Shown: in pieces, positions 1 to 13,400 of the stretch
How positions within the stretch are numbered: the stretch's first letter is position 1
How the letters are laid out: every line of letters starts with the position of its first letter
Assembly (NCBI GenBank): GCA_903813345.2
Contig: CAIIXF020000010.1
Span: forward strand, 33,719,425-33,779,424
Direction: 5' to 3'
DNA from: Owenia fusiformis
Taxonomy: Eukaryota > Annelida > Polychaeta > Sabellida > Oweniidae
DNA: 60,000 bases
Program-made: the position numbers and the translations under genes
Notes under the pieces: generated by a model
Told to the model about the DNA's origin: nothing
The model's database searches: none
What the model saw: the letters and a program-made list of their open reading frames with translations, nothing else

Positions 1-1830
1 GGAAAAAGTAAAGTTTTCAAAAGTTAGATTTGTGTCGTCCGGATCCGCCGGTGGATTCTGGCGGTAGTTTTGAATGGGCGGACGCGGTCGCCGGTGGTCT
101 GCTAAAGGTTAAAAAGTGCTCAGAATGATGAAAAACTACATGATTTTGAAGAATTTTTGGCCGGGGGGGGGCTGCTACAGGCCTGCTGTCCTAGTTAATG
201 TTTTTAATACTAGACAAATTGTAAAAAAAGCAGAAATAGAGTGTAAAAGACTGAAACAGCAAGGCAATTAATTCTTCAGATTCCAGGATAAATCACATTC
301 TGAAAAAGTATTTAATGTATTCGATTCATAATAACTAACCGTTATACTGATTTTCTATTCTTATTCTCAAAACGCAATCAGTTAAGCTTATTTCTATGGA
401 AATAGCGGATTTTATCTCGGGAATACAGAAAAGCTCAGTTATCTCTAATCATATACCATTTTATATCCTCTTAAATCATCTCTAAATAAAGCACATTTTT
501 TATAGTTCTAAACATACTGTTAAACCATTGTCATTGTATTTCTTCAGTTATACATGTACTTTGATGTATCAGGATGAGTGGTAAATTCAATAGTTGTTTC
601 CTCCCTAAGTCGATATTTTGAGCATATCAAGTATTTTTTTTTTTTTTTTATAATTTGACCTCCTCTAAAAAAATTATATCAAGTATTTTTCATTCTGAGC
701 CTGAGATGAAATCAATGTCAACCAATCTTGAGCTGGGGACGTGTCTGCTTCGAAATAAAGCAGACAGTTACTGTTTTAATTTTCCTCAGAGACTACTTTC
801 TACCATTTTAGCTTTTATATGGATCTATTTTTGGAGTTAATACAGTTATTTTGTCATTTCATTCATTTTGGGCTCTAATGAAGTGCTCAGCAAAAGCATC
901 AAGAATGAAATACAAATAACGCCTCAATAATTTTAAAAAGAATTCTTACCCTTTCTTTCTATATTCTATATGAAAAAAGAAAATCTTACAAAGAGGGATA
1001 TGCCCCCCTCCCTTTGACCTCCTCCCCTCCCAGCTCATTATATCTTTCTCCAATCTCTATAAAACATAAGAACTCATAAATCATTGTTGGCCTCAGGAAA
1101 TATTCATAAGTTACTAAGTACATCCTTCGAGATTTGGCATCACAGTCCCAGCTCATGGAATATATGGAATAAATTGAAAAAACCCTAGACCAAGTATGCT
1201 AAGTACAAGCCTTAGACATGTTAAAGTTGACTCACTATCCATAAAAGCAGATGAGCAATTATTCAATTTGAAGAAATACAGTCTAAATGACTTATCAATG
1301 TCTTGCTTCTGGTATATTCACAATTAGTCACATCTGGATATGTGAATCAACTGGACAACCTTGAAGAAATTCTCATTTATTTCATAAATTCTTCAATAAT
1401 TTGAAAAAATCATGTATAATATTGTATTTTTGAAGGATAACTACATGTCTAGACTTTATTTCTTGGTAATTTCACTCTTGTTCAAGACTTATTCTCGGTT
1501 ATATATATAGTCATAACTGAGATTATTATTTGTAGGCAATCCAGTCTTAAAGAATTAGCCAGATGGCATCTACCAGATGAACATCAATAAAAAGTCCAAG
1601 ATACTACTGAGTGATCTCCCCAGTATTAAAGAAAGTGGGCGCAGCACCCACCTCATATTTAAAAAAACAGGCTTGCACCCACCTGAAAATCCATTTGCAC
1701 CCACTTGTAAATAAGAAAATTATGAAAAATGGGCATATTTTGACCAATTTCAGTGTGAATTGTAAAAATGAGAATTTTGCACCCACTTGAGAAAAAAATC
1801 ATGGGGAGATCACTGCTACCCCTTGGCCTG
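1..1830. other. First intron of the convertase gene, no recognised element
   Basis: AT-rich DNA that would be intronic for the minus-strand convertase gene. Open frames at 655-840 (+) and 1604-1786 (-) are short and resemble no protein. Poly-T at 637-649 and poly-G near 165-172 are simple runs. Confidence 0.5.
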
Positions 1831-1962
1831 TATAGTAAAACCTGTCTAATTTAGACACCACAGGGATAAGCCAAAAGTGTTCAAATTAGCAGGTATTTAC
1901 ATTTTAAGGTTTCTTAATACGTAAGTCAATGGGGGATTTTAAACTTTGGATGAGGATAAAAT
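1831..1962 (+). mobile_element. End of a TACAGTAAAACC-type element
   Basis: TATAGTAAAACCTGTCTAAT at 1831-1850 matches the terminus of the inverted-ended elements at 24258-25099 and 45373-45592. No matching right end was found; the minisatellite at 1963-2320 follows directly and may be its expanded interior. Confidence 0.45.
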
Positions 1963-2320
1963 GTTCAAATTGATAGGTGTTCAAATTGATAGGTGTTCAG
2001 ATTAGATAGGTGTTCAAATTGATAGGTGTTCAGATTAGATAGGTGTTCAAATTGATAGGTGTTCAGATTAGATAGGTGTTCAAATTGATAGGTGTTCAGA
2101 TTAGATAGGTGTTCAAATTGATAGGTGTTCAGATTAGATAGGTGTTCAAATTGATAGGTGTTCAGATTAGATAGGTGTTCAGATTAGATAGGTGTTCAGA
2201 TTAGATAGGTGTTAAGATTAGATAGGTGTTCAGATAAGATAGGTGTTCAGATTAGATGGGTGTTCAGATTAGATAGGTGTTCAGATAAGATAGGTGTTCA
2301 GATTAGATAGGTGTTTAGAT
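1963..2320 (+). repeat. 16-17 bp minisatellite
   Basis: About 21 tandem units alternating between GATAGGTGTTCAAATT and GATAGGTGTTCAGATTA. The first half of the array alternates the two unit types and the second half is nearly all the second type, so the array has expanded in stages. Confidence 0.95.
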
Positions 2321-2325
2321 ATACA

Positions 2326-2432
2326 CGTTTCACTTGATTTGGTAGGAATATAATTTAAAATTACCAGAAAACCATCAGTTACTTCAAATGAACAATAATT
2401 TTTCACTAACTCAACCAAATCAAAAGTGAAAG
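2326..2432. repeat. Small inverted repeat after the minisatellite
   Basis: TTCACTTGATTTGGT near 2328 is complementary to ACCAAATCAAAAGTGAA near 2415, with a loop of about 70 nt. It may be the degenerate right part of the 1831 element. Confidence 0.4.
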
Positions 2433-2947
2433 CAGTTCCAAAAACTGAGCCAAGTGAACACCAATCTCAAGAAGTAATTCATATTACTATACAAATATGG
2501 CAGTTTCTTTATTACAATGATAATCTCTTCATATCCACATGTCACTCTCTTCATCTGAATTCATAGATTCATATGGTGTATAATGAAGGAAATGATGAAT
2601 ATCAGAAGGATAATTTATAAATGATGTACTTCAATAATACCAAGATAAAGAGGTCAAAATTTCACCAAGTAATCTTTACTCTAAATTCATCATTTTGAGG
2701 GTTCTTATCTGATCATTAAATCCCCCTAGGGAAGTGAGATTAACATAGTTACCCCAGAAAACCTAAATGTCTGCCCACTGGTCTGTTTTTGTGTCCAGAC
2801 AAGTGTGTACTTTAATATCTTATGACTATTATCAGACTTCTATTTCAATTGTTTTAATAATTTTATTCAAAATCTTTTTTTGTATACCCTGGGTCATAGA
2901 ATGATACCATGCCCTCTTACTAAGAGTGATTATCTTACAAATTGAAA

Positions 2948-3087
2948 CAAGGCATTATAATGCAAAATGTCACCACCTGTAATTTGTAACAGATGACAAA
3001 CTCTGAAATGCTGAATGCCAACTGCCAAACACAATTCACAAAAAGTTGGAAATTATAACCATATGTCACACTTGAGGTGGTGACATA
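2948..3087 (+). mobile_element. HINE-like repeat, copy A
   Basis: Starts CAAGGCATTATAATGCAAAA after AAA and ends in the hairpin ATGTCACACTTGAGGTGGTGACATA. It is the shortest (140 bp) copy of the family whose other copies are at 10890-11120, 16630-16725, 29161-29319, 43311-45000, 45902-46022 and 53785-53905. No coding capacity. Confidence 0.7.
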
Positions 3088-4500
3088 TAAAATTAATATA
3101 ATAGGACCGGGTTTTAAAAAGTGACAAGAAAAAGTATAACCAGATATGAGATGGCTCGTCAATTAGTCTTATCAACACTAAACAGAGTAAGAGAATGACA
3201 GAGATAGATTCTTGAAAAGGGTTAAAAAGCATGTGAACACAGCTGTGAAAACATCAATAGAATTTGAGCCATCAAGGAGATATGGATGAGAGATTTGAAG
3301 TAGACATAAGGACAAATGACTTAAACTTGGGATTATCCTGATTTCCCAACCTCTTGATTTTGCTTCTTAAAAGAGAACTTCATCTACACTTCTAAAGTAA
3401 CAGATAATAATTCCACCTAACATTAACCAATCAGGCTGCACTATAGTTGGTCAAAATCCAGCTACTGTATCAACATAACATGAAAGAATTCACTTTTGGG
3501 GCCATTTGGGATCTTATCTGCATCAAAACTGAATATCCATATCTCCACAGTCTGATAAATTAGGCTCTGGTCTTTGAGGCTATTATTCCATCTAAGGGCT
3601 AATGGCTTATTGCTGGTGAATTGTATTTAGTAGCTCTATCATTACACATTTCACCAGAAACTGGACAAATCAATTTGCAGCTAAAGATTTATTATAAAGT
3701 CTACTTAGACTGTATCCTGTGATAATAACAGACATTTTACATTTCACAAACTCATTTGTCTTTGAGGATTATTGAAGAATATGTCTTAGATTTGGTGAAG
3801 GATGTTAGCATTATCTGAGGGGGGGGGGCTGGTTAGTCGTATGAAAGAAAAGAGGGGACAATGTTTGAATTTAACACTTTCCACATTACTCATAACAGTA
3901 ATGATTCATTACAATAAATGCCAGATATTTAAAAAGCATATGATCCTGTTGAATAATATTTTGATTAGTTGGCTGGTTTTATCTACCATATTCTCAGTAT
4001 TGATTAACATCAAGGATCTCTCCATCAGAGTGTACACGAAGCTCTCTTTTAAGAGGTGATGTACCAACTGTAGAAGAGGTAACTGAAGTCCAGAGTTGTA
4101 GGCTGTTTAATAAGCAGTTGAGTAAACACCCAATGTGCTCTTCCTATATTCTAAGTACTAACATAGACTGCAGGTTTGACACAGGAAATATGATTAATGT
4201 AAACACATGGTCAATGTTTCTACCTTCTTATTATTTCTAAATAGACCACTCTTGGCAATATTGTGCATCTATTTCATGCAAAATAATTCTGGAAACACAG
4301 TAATACAAATATCTAGAATTTTGTTTATAGAATATTTTCCTTTTTATCTAATTAAGAAATTGTCTAAAATAAATCGAATTATCCAAGTTTTCACCGTTTC
4401 TAAAATGTTCAACTTTTTTTCGTTTGTACATATGGTAGATATGGATCTTGTAGCATTCTCACCATTTTACTGCATATAACTAATTACTTGTTATATAAGA
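3088..4500. other. Intronic DNA, nothing recognised
   Basis: Open frames at 3802-4059 and 4207-4479 are hydrophobic AT-driven translations without homology that I recognise. A 9-base G run lies near 3820. Confidence 0.4.
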
Positions 4501-5010
4501 ACACTCCCCCCAGTTTTCTGCAAGTTAAAATGCTCAATTCTGCAAGTGAAATTAGTGAATTCTGCAAGAAGAAAGGGCTAATTCTGCAGAAATTCCGCGG
4601 ATATTCGCGGCATTTTTTTATATAATATAAATAACTGTTATTAATTTATGTCTTTGTTTAACTTTCTGACGAGAACCGAAAGAAAAACTAATGGTTTTCG
4701 AACCAGTAAACGGGAAAATATCGTGATAGTCAGGTAGTCAGTCACTACATACATGCTGCCATCTAACGGCAGAAATCAAACGATGGCGTTTAGAATTTTC
4801 ACTTCGCATAATTTGGGTTATTTCTGCAAGGGATTTGACTGAAAATGTGTCAAATTGTTACAGGTAAGACTGACTTTTTAAACTTTTGGAAAATATATGG
4901 ATTCTGCGGAAAATTCCGCGGAAATTGACCAAAATAGTTGATTCTGCTATTCCGCGGGCAGAGGCAAATTCCGTCCGCGCTCTGCAAACACGGAATCCTG
5001 GGGGCAGTGT
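4501..5010. mobile_element. 510-bp inverted-ended MITE with CCGCGG motifs
   Basis: Left end ACACTCCCCCCAGTTTTC and right end GAATCCTGGGGGCAGTGT are near-perfect inverted copies, flanked by AAGA on both sides (4497-4500, 5011-5014), a possible target duplication. The interior carries repeated TTCTGCAAG and TTCCGCGGA words near both ends. The minus-strand frame 4858-5136 runs through it and is not a gene. Confidence 0.6.
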
Positions 5011-5014
5011 AAGA

Positions 5015-6842
5015 AGCTCTTCTACTTGGAAAATATAAGCATTTTCCAACAATTTACCACTAATCTTATGGTTAAAGTGAATATATTTCTTAAGATCATA
5101 TACTACAGTTCTACTGAATTCAAGTGTTTTGTTCAAAGTATGAAGAATGACTCTCTATTTCATTTATTCTAAACATTTTCACTGTGCTATTTATTCAAGT
5201 AGGTTTATTTCTAAAACTCACACAACTGTAATGCTAATATATAGGATAAGATAAAGTATACAACAAGCCAACACTAAAATTAGTCTCTCTCCAAGTAAAA
5301 TCTTTCACTAATTATATCCAGCCTATCAAGGGATTCTTCCCAGTTATACTTTTCACATTTAGATTTTATATGGTTTATAGGTCTTATTTCTATATAACTT
5401 AAGTGTTTGCTACACACCTGTTTGCTTTATATAGTTTATACAATAAAGTATGTCTATATACTCTCTGACTACGTCGCATAAAAATGTGTACTTGGCTTTC
5501 TCACTTAATTCAAAGAATAAATGGAGATACTAGTATGTGATTTATACTTTAAAACCATAGTAACAACTCTAGCATTGGTTTCTTTTAAACCACCACTTAT
5601 ACTCCTTGACCTTCTCTCAGTAAGTTTTTAAGTTTTAACTTGGAACTGAGGTAGGCCATTTCGGTTCATTGCCACATATGCAGTATAAAGAAAAAGACTA
5701 ATGATTCACAAATAACCCATACTAAGAAATCAGTAGATTTATAATTAAAATATTTTATCAACCTACTGTCCCTATCCCTAGACCCTATTTATTTTTCCTG
5801 GTTCCTGTAAGAATGCTAAAAAGCTTCAAATTAACATAAACTAGGTCTACCAATAAATAAATATTTAATTGGATTTGTTGCTGATTTATATGTAACAATA
5901 CCATTACCATCTCATCAGTTTATTGGAACCGATCTGATACCACATCTTACGGTTGAAAGTATGCTGGATTAGTGTTTTTTAGATAAAATTCAGCTTTGTG
6001 TCAAATACTGACAATATTTTTTAGCCCCATTCATTTCAATACACAAGTAGTTGCGGGAGTGATTTAAAAAATCAGCCCATTTATGGGGGTACGATTAGAC
6101 TGTATCCTTCGTCTGAATAAATATTCAGACTGTAAGTCACCTATTGTAAAATGTGGTGTTGTATAAATGTTACAAATAAGATTGTTTAATGATAAAATGA
6201 TTACCTTATGAAGAACTCACAATATTATTTTTTCGTATATTGTCCTCTTACTGAAGATATTCATAAAATGTACAGACGCTTCTTGTAGCGAAGCCATTGA
6301 TTAGGTCAAGCCATTTTGGCAATGCCAATTCTCACGATAAACGAGATTTAGCCAGTGACGTCAGTCTATTTGTAAACAAATAACACGTGGAGCGGGAGCA
6401 ACATTACGGAAGCGTATTGCTAAATTCCATTTGTGCGGGAATTTATTAGATCTAGTCATTTATTATCATTATCCCGATTAATTTTCTTCATTTATAGTAA
6501 ATAGAGCGGAAATATTCATGAAGAAGGCCGAGGTAATCAAGTGGTCATGTGTTGTCAAAGTTCAAAATTTGCATATCTCGTTTGGATCTCGTGAACTCAA
6601 ACGTCCTTGACATTGATTTCGCGATCTACTTATGAACACATCCTGAAGTTTCGGTGAGTCTGAACATTTCATTATTTTATATCAACTTGTACCCGCCTTA
6701 TACAAATATTTTTGCTTCTAGTTTAAGATGAACATCTCTTCAACATATTCACCAATTTTCAAGGTGAACATTCTTATAATAAACGAGAAATTAATGTGCA
6801 AAAAATATCACCGCGATTTCCATAGGAAATATATCAATCATA
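5015..6842. other. Intronic DNA, nothing recognised
   Basis: AT-rich. A CRE-like TGACGTCA lies near 6357 and CACGTG near 6387, about 750 bp downstream of the convertase start. I do not have evidence that they are used. Confidence 0.35.
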
Positions 6843-6871
6843 ACAGACCGAATATTATATTCGGTCTGTTG
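6843..6871. repeat. Near-perfect 29-bp hairpin
   Basis: AACAGACCGAATA pairs with TATTCGGTCTGTT around a 3-nt loop, 86 nt beyond the convertase exon donor. Confidence 0.8.
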
Positions 6872-6956
6872 GATACATACTAGGGGTACGATGGCGAGAA
6901 TAACAAATGTGTGACCATTCATTCAAAATGACATTGTAAAAACAAAAAATACATAC

Positions 6957-7130
6957 TGGTCCTACGTATCTAAATCCATGGTCAAGTGCTAGCTTGCGTG
7001 CAACATCTTCACCTCCATCTATTTCTACTGCCCATTTGTCTGTGTATTGTGCCGCATCAATGATTTTTAACAAAATAAATCCACACACAAAAAGTCCAGT
7101 TATTTCTTTCATTGTTATTTTGAAATGCAT
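6957..7130 (-). CDS. PCSK: Proprotein convertase (furin/PCSK-like), first coding exon
   Basis: Secretory-pathway subtilisin-like proteases of this family cleave precursors at basic sites and carry an N-terminal prodomain. The exon encodes 58 residues: an N-terminal hydrophobic signal peptide (from Met7, about residues 7-26) and then YTDKWAVEIDGGEDVARKLA and DHGFRYVGP (residues 29-58), which match the start of the furin/PACE4/PC5 prodomain (pattern YTNxWAVxIxGGxxxAxxxAxxHGFxxxG). The frame runs into a GTATGT donor at 6956 in phase 0, at the position where vertebrate convertase genes also break the prodomain. Met1 (7130) and Met7 (7112) are both possible starts; Met7 gives the more typical signal peptide. 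No second exon (YYHF-containing) was found down to base 1, so the first intron exceeds 6.9 kb and the catalytic domain is outside the window. Which family member this is cannot be decided from the prodomain. Confidence 0.75.
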
Positions 7131-9030
7131 TCTAGCGTCTAGGTATAAAATGTATAGTATCCACTCTCTGTTATAGTTTGAAAACTAAAAAGTCATGTTT
7201 GAAAGTTGGAACAAGTCAGAAATTTGAAAAAATCATCCGATTTCAGAAATGATTTTACAATGATAAAAGTGACGCTTATTCGATAGATACTTGATGCATA
7301 GTAGACTGAAACTTCTATCCATTATATTATATACTTATCATTAAAGTTATCCATACTAAAACTGTATATTTATCTTGATATTCTTTAAAACGTCCACTTC
7401 TCGCTTACGGTTCTAAAAATAAGACAAGATGGCGTCATAGCAAGGACCCCTTATATGTTTTGAGAAAAATAATGTGTTTTACTTATTCGGCAAATGTTAG
7501 ATTTGTAAATACTAAAATGGCATACAATTATGTCTAATACACTACTGAAATAGTCATAAGGAATAGCGAGGTTCACTTTTTAAAACACTAATTGGTATTC
7601 ACAAGAAGTGTGTCTATGGGGTCTTCTTTAAATGGAGGAATAAATCTCAAAACGAAATTACTGTGATTTTTTAAGTAACCAATAGCTACAGTTCCAGGAT
7701 AAATATTGAATAATCAATGTGTAAAATAATTTAATCTTTTGAAAACAAGTCACTGATTTGAATTAAAGGTTGAACTTATGATGTAATACTTCAAAATATT
7801 AGTTGGTCCAAAGGAGATAGCCACAAGTGTCCAAATTAAATGCAAACTAAATAAACTGTATCCGCCAAGAAATTCTAAAGGATAATAAACAGTTGGTAAT
7901 GACCAAACAAAATAATCAAGTAGAAGTAAAGAAGATTGTGATTGGCATTTCTAATTTTCTACTGCACCACAGCATCCACATTTTGTCACATTTACATGAG
8001 AGGGGGGGGATGTCGTGTCGTGTCTGGTTCGATTTTCCCCTTATCATTGGAAAATCATTTTCTGACCTTGTGTGTAAGAAAATACTCTAAAAATAAGACT
8101 AAATGCAAATTAGTAAAAAGCACAAAATTTAGGTTTGTACTCAAAAAGAGATTGATTTCGGCACGCTTCATTGAATAATTGAGGGAGGTTTCCATTCCCA
8201 AATCTGATTTTATATATCTGCCCGAAATAGATATCATAAATGTAGAATCATAAATGAAGAAATTATACAGTTAGAGTCCTCAAGTTTAAATGAATGACAT
8301 CTATATTCTTCTTTAAACTACATTATTAAATCAATATTTCAAGTTTTCGTTTCACGTGAATTTGCCATTTAGACGTAAGCCAGGTAATTTGTTGATAGTA
8401 GTAGAATTCAAAATATTTTCACAAATGCCTGACAAAATGCTGTTTTAGACATGTTTATTCTCAAGTTATCCCAAGGTAAGTGCGATTTGTAAATAATAGA
8501 ACTAATGAGAACTATTTGATGTGAATTATAAGAAAGAATTGACTTGTTATTTCAATTTATATTGTAATGCTCACCTGTCCATCAGATTTTCAGTTTGCAG
8601 TAAAATCACATATCCTCAAGGCTCAAGTGAAATAATTTAGTTTTGATTGGTATATAGATCACTTTTCACCTGTGTAGGGACTAAAGTCCGATTCAAAATT
8701 CTGACCCAAAATGAATGGAACCCATAAATTTGCTTGTAATTTCTATAAACAATAAATGCTTCATTTTTCACTCATATCAAGCTGAAGTGATAACAAATAA
8801 GTCTAAAAGTTTGGGTCCTGCCTTTGATTAATGCCTTTCAAAATACATGTTTGACTATGATAATTGCGATGTCGCAGGGACTCCTGAATAAGGTGTGCGA
8901 AGGTTCCAAACTACTAATCAGCGAATCAAATCTTGTGTCAATGAGAAAGTTTTTGATAGCTTTGGGGAGACGTAGGGGTTACTCGAGTCTCTAGCCAATA
9001 CTTGGCTAGAGGGGATTGCATCTGGAATAC
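7131..9030. other. Upstream region of the convertase gene
   Basis: Contains whatever promoter serves the minus-strand convertase. A YY1-like CAAGATGGCG lies near 7427-7436. No TATA box or CpG cluster is obvious. Open frames at 7893-8237 on both strands overlap and look fortuitous. Confidence 0.35.
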
Positions 9031-9452
9031 TGTGACAGGCCTCGCGTTTAACTTTTTTTATCAGGTAGTTGTTTCACTATTTAGTGAATTTTCCAGGTAG
9101 CTATTTCAGAGAAGCAGGTAGTGATAATTTTGATGAAAGATCTTTATTCTTATGACTTAGCAGCGCAATAATAAGATATTACATTGTAAATAAATGTTGC
9201 ATACACATTTCATTGATAGTAAGAATGAAGTCGACTATGATTTGTCTGCTTTCGTGCAATTGTAAAAGTTGTGATTCAGCAACAAAGATCAGCTGATTGG
9301 CAAATTAATCAAAAATCTGTATATTTTCACATGGAGAGTTGTTAGTTGAGGTACTAGTGAAGTTAGCTAGTTAAAGGAAATGACAAGTAGTGTTTTTGGA
9401 AAAACAGGTAACAAATCACTACCTTAGCAATGCTAATTTCGAGGCCTGTGTG
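9031..9452. mobile_element. Candidate MITE with CAGGCCTCG ends
   Basis: TGTGACAGGCCTCGCG at the left and TTCGAGGCCTGTGTGA at the right are inverted copies 422 bp apart. The interior repeats the word CAGGTAG. No coding sequence. Confidence 0.5.
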
Positions 9453-10328
9453 AACTCTATTTGAAAAAAGCTGGCCGTGGTGTCATAAATTTATTGAATA
9501 TTTTAAAAATCGCCAGATAAATAAATCATTAATCAAACCGGACCCAGCTCGGCTCCTTGATGAGATATGACATGATTTCATCAGGATTTCGTCTAAAATT
9601 AAAACAAAATGGCTCCAAGAAAAAATGGCGATGTTCGAAAACTGGACGAAATGTCGTTAACGTCTGACATTAGTTACTGGCTGTAAATTCTAAGTTAGCG
9701 ATCCAGAAGATGTGAACTAATACACTGATCACTTTATGTGTGTTTTGGAATTTTTGGTGAGGTAATAAAAAAACTCGCAATTCAAATTGTGATGTGGAAA
9801 AATGGCGGACATATGATTTCAAATTTTATGATTACGACATGACCATTTGTTCATGCAGGAATATATCTGTACTGGAAGGCCACGATACAGTGGCCTTAGA
9901 AGAAGGTAACGTAGGGGCACCACTCATGAAGGACAATGGTTCCAGCAGGACATGGCCACCCACACACTATTGACTGAACAATATCTTTGGGATTAATTGA
10001 AGAACCATTGTAATTATGAAAATTGCCCCCAGACAATCAGATACCTGAAAACAGAAAGCACTGCAAAGATCACAGCTATCCCAAGAGTAGCATGTTCGCA
10101 AAATTGACAACTTTGCACACCATCAGGAGTGCCTGCGATATCAATGTTGTCTTATCGAGCACTTTTTTTAAAGGCCTTAAAAGACGGACCATTTGAATGG
10201 CAAGACTCAAACTTATAAGACTTATTTGTTATGGCCCATGAGGGAAAAATGAAGCACTTGTCTGAATATAAATTACAATGAAAAAATTACTATATTTTAA
10301 TTGTGAAAAATCACTCTATTTTTTTCAG
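9453..10328. other. Intergenic or 5' non-coding, nothing firm
   Basis: A short ATG frame near 9611 encodes 25 residues and stops. The ankycorbin transcript probably starts somewhere in or upstream of this stretch, because its first coding exon opens with a splice acceptor. Confidence 0.35.
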
Positions 10329-10453
10329 GCTGTCTGATGTTGCAAACCATAAAGTATAACGATGTGATGACATATTATTGCAAATCATAAATTTCTATAA
10401 CCATGCCCAAGTTCAAGAATTTCCTCAAAGGAAAGACCAAGAGTACGACTGAT
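10329..10453 (+). CDS. RAI14: Ankycorbin exon 1: 5'UTR 10329-10402 plus first coding exon
   Basis: The acceptor TTTTTTTCAG ends at 10328, so an upstream non-coding exon exists. The ATG is at 10403 and encodes residues 1-17, a basic Lys/Phe-rich N-terminus as in RAI14/UACA. Donor GTAAGT at 10454, phase 0. Confidence 0.8.
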
Positions 10454-13400
10454 GTAAGTTTATAAACAATGTTATATCGAAAGATTGACCAAAATGTCAA
10501 TACATAATGATAAAAATAGGTTCATCATTCTTGTGATTGGCTAGTTGATTTGCACTGGAATTAAATATCAACCTGACTCTGTCTTCGAGTGTAAATGCAC
10601 AAAAATGGAATTTTGCACAGTTGCATGCTATGATGTATTGATTGCCAAAATCTTGCAGTAAATACAAAACATGGTTACGTTTTCTTGAACATTTTGAGAC
10701 ATACAAAATATAAAATCTATTTGGGCCATGAAATATAGCAATGGCCTTACCTGAGAGGGTTTTCAATAATGAAGGGAATATGGTAACAGAGCCACAAAAT
10801 CTGTTACGATTTTCTTTATAGTCTAATAAAATTGGCATATTGGCCTATGAATTTGTTTTCAATACACTATCTCCATTTGCTTGCGCATGATGACTCCTTT
10901 TCTGCAGCTTGTGGAGAAGTGGTGACATATTGTTATATCTTATTTTCTGGATAGTGCAATGGTTGGTGTTCTGTGGTTGGTGTTCAATGGTTGGTGTTCT
11001 GTGGTTGGTGTTCAATGGTTGGTGTTCTGTGGTTGGTGTTCAATGGTTGGTGTTCTGTGGTTGTTTGGTATTCAGTGTCTGTAACAAATGACTGATGGTG
11101 ACATTTTGCATGTTGCCTTTTTGAAGTTATTTTCAAATGTGGTTCATTTTAATCCTCATAGGGACTTGTGATTTTCATACTTAGATGTACAGATTACCCT
11201 GACATTTTTATAAAGCCGAGTAGAAATAACAACACTCTGACAATTTTTACACTAAAAATATCTTAGTGACCCTAAAAATAATGAAAGACAGGGCTTTCAT
11301 TACTTTAACATCATTCATTATCATGCAATTTTTACTCTACTACATACTAAATGCATCATTCATGAAATATTGTATTGTTAGAAAGTTGAAATGTCAATTG
11401 CTTCTAGGCAAACCATTTAACAGTCATTATGTACTGTTCTATAAAATGTCTGACTGCTCATGCTTATTCCTCTCATTTCTCTCAGAAATTTGAGTGAAAT
11501 GTCTGATTTTCTTGCATTTCTATACAATTAAGAGTGTTCACTACATGCCTGTTTACTTTATTCCTTGCTGATTCCTCTCACTACCACTCTATTTAAAATT
11601 TTGAAATATATGACCATGGTTTTTTATATCGGGGAATTCGTAGAATAATGAAATGTACTCTGATTTTAAGCCTTGGGATCTTAAATGAAACTACTTGTTT
11701 TTCCTTTGTTCAAAAATTTCTTGATTTGAAAATACTTTCAGTAAAAAGCCCACTGGGAATTTATTTGAAAAGTGAACTCATATATTTGTCTCGTGTATAA
11801 CCTTTTGGGATATTTGTTAATTTGATTTTTTATCAAAATTGTACGCATCTTTAGCTAAAGAAGTCAGAAAAAATAGTTTGAGAAGTTGTATCACCAAAAG
11901 ATTCCCGTAAACCCCAAATCAAAAATTTCTTCCCTCTTATTTCCTCTAAAATACTACATTTACTCCCTATATCCTCTATAAGTGTTTTCTGTTTCAATTT
12001 TGTTTGATTGCATTGTTTGAGTCCAAAAAACTTTCATTTAATTGACGATTGAATATTTTTAGAAAATGAATAATAAATCTCTTCAATTGAGAAATCAATT
12101 TATTCAAAAACCATAAAATTTTCATCACAATTTTGGAAATTTTCAGCATTTACTAAGAATGGTGTAAACTGTTCACAGTATATAGAACTCCACCACAATT
12201 TATGCTCACCATATGCATTTCTCCAAAAATATGTACATAATTATCATTTGAAAACAAATGACATATGCTTTTTTACAGTAGATGTATTTGCATTCTGTTA
12301 GATCATATTGATTTATTGATTTCCAGCTCTCTGATTGGTCAAAGCAAGATGAGAAACTTTTCCACGCTCTAGAGATCGGGGATATTGAGAAATTAGAACA
12401 GATCTTAACAAAGAAGAAAGTTTCACCAACGAAGATTGATGAAAATGGGACATCAGCGTAAGTGAATCAACAATCAAGCTTGCGTATCTAAAGTTATATA
12501 CCCTTTTAAAGAATTGTCTTGAATGTTGTGTGAAATCTATAAAGCCGCACACATATTGTCTATCTATGTTTTTGATGAGTTTGGATTCATTTACACAGCC
12601 AATATAATTTGACGCCGTTTCGGCATCGAAAAAATTTGGCACTGTTCCGGCACCGTTTCGACACCGTTCAGGCACCGAAAACTTAATTGACACCAAAATT
12701 TGTTACCGGACTAGTCAGTCCATTTGGTGCCGAAACGGCACCGAAATTTGGCACAGAAACGGCGTCGAAAATCAGATTGCATTTTGGGGGTGTATGCTCT
12801 CTGGGTATAAAGCAAAATTGTCTACACAATTCATTTAGCTGATTTGATGAAACAGTCAGTTTTTTTCACAACGGGCTAAATAGATGAAAACAATAGGCAA
12901 AGTTAATGGAAATCATAAATATAACATGGAAAAGTTGAAAAGTCCCTAAAACTACAGGCGATTTTGTGAAAACAACTGGTGAAAATTGCCTGTTACCTGC
13001 TGCTAATGAAACCCATGACACTTGATAAAACAAGAGTTCCTATAACTGACCCTTAGCCAGCTTTTGCCAAGGGGCGATCAGTTTTTAAAAAAATTCCAGG
13101 GAGTCAAATTTGATAGTAATGGCTCACTTCCTCCCCCTGTCTAAGGACCAGCACTAAGTATGATTTACCAGTACTTGTATAACTATTAATTAATTACATT
13201 AGTAGATTAATTCATTTAGTTATTGTTTAATATCAAATGTACAATCTGAGACTAACATAAAAATGATGGTCTCCGGTACAATGTACTACACAATTAATAC
13301 ACATGTATGACTTAACTGAGTCTAAAATAAATATACCTGTACTATTTATAAGACTAATCAACTGGTATAAAATAACAGTTCTTAGTGTAAATGACACGCC

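Larger units (their letters stand above)
10454..12326. other. Ankycorbin intron 1
   Basis: Holds HINE-like copy B and one copy of a repeat shared with intron 5 (11446-11600). The minus-strand frame 10497-10838 is not supported by any recognisable motif. Confidence 0.6.

Noticed and set aside
4858-5136. 92-residue minus-strand frame
   Set aside because: Mostly the CCGCGG-rich MITE.
9611-9688. 25-codon ATG frame upstream of the ankycorbin gene
   Set aside because: Too short, and not linked by splice sites to exon 1.
12313-12696. 127-residue minus-strand frame
   Set aside because: Antisense of ankycorbin exon 2 plus a foldback MITE.
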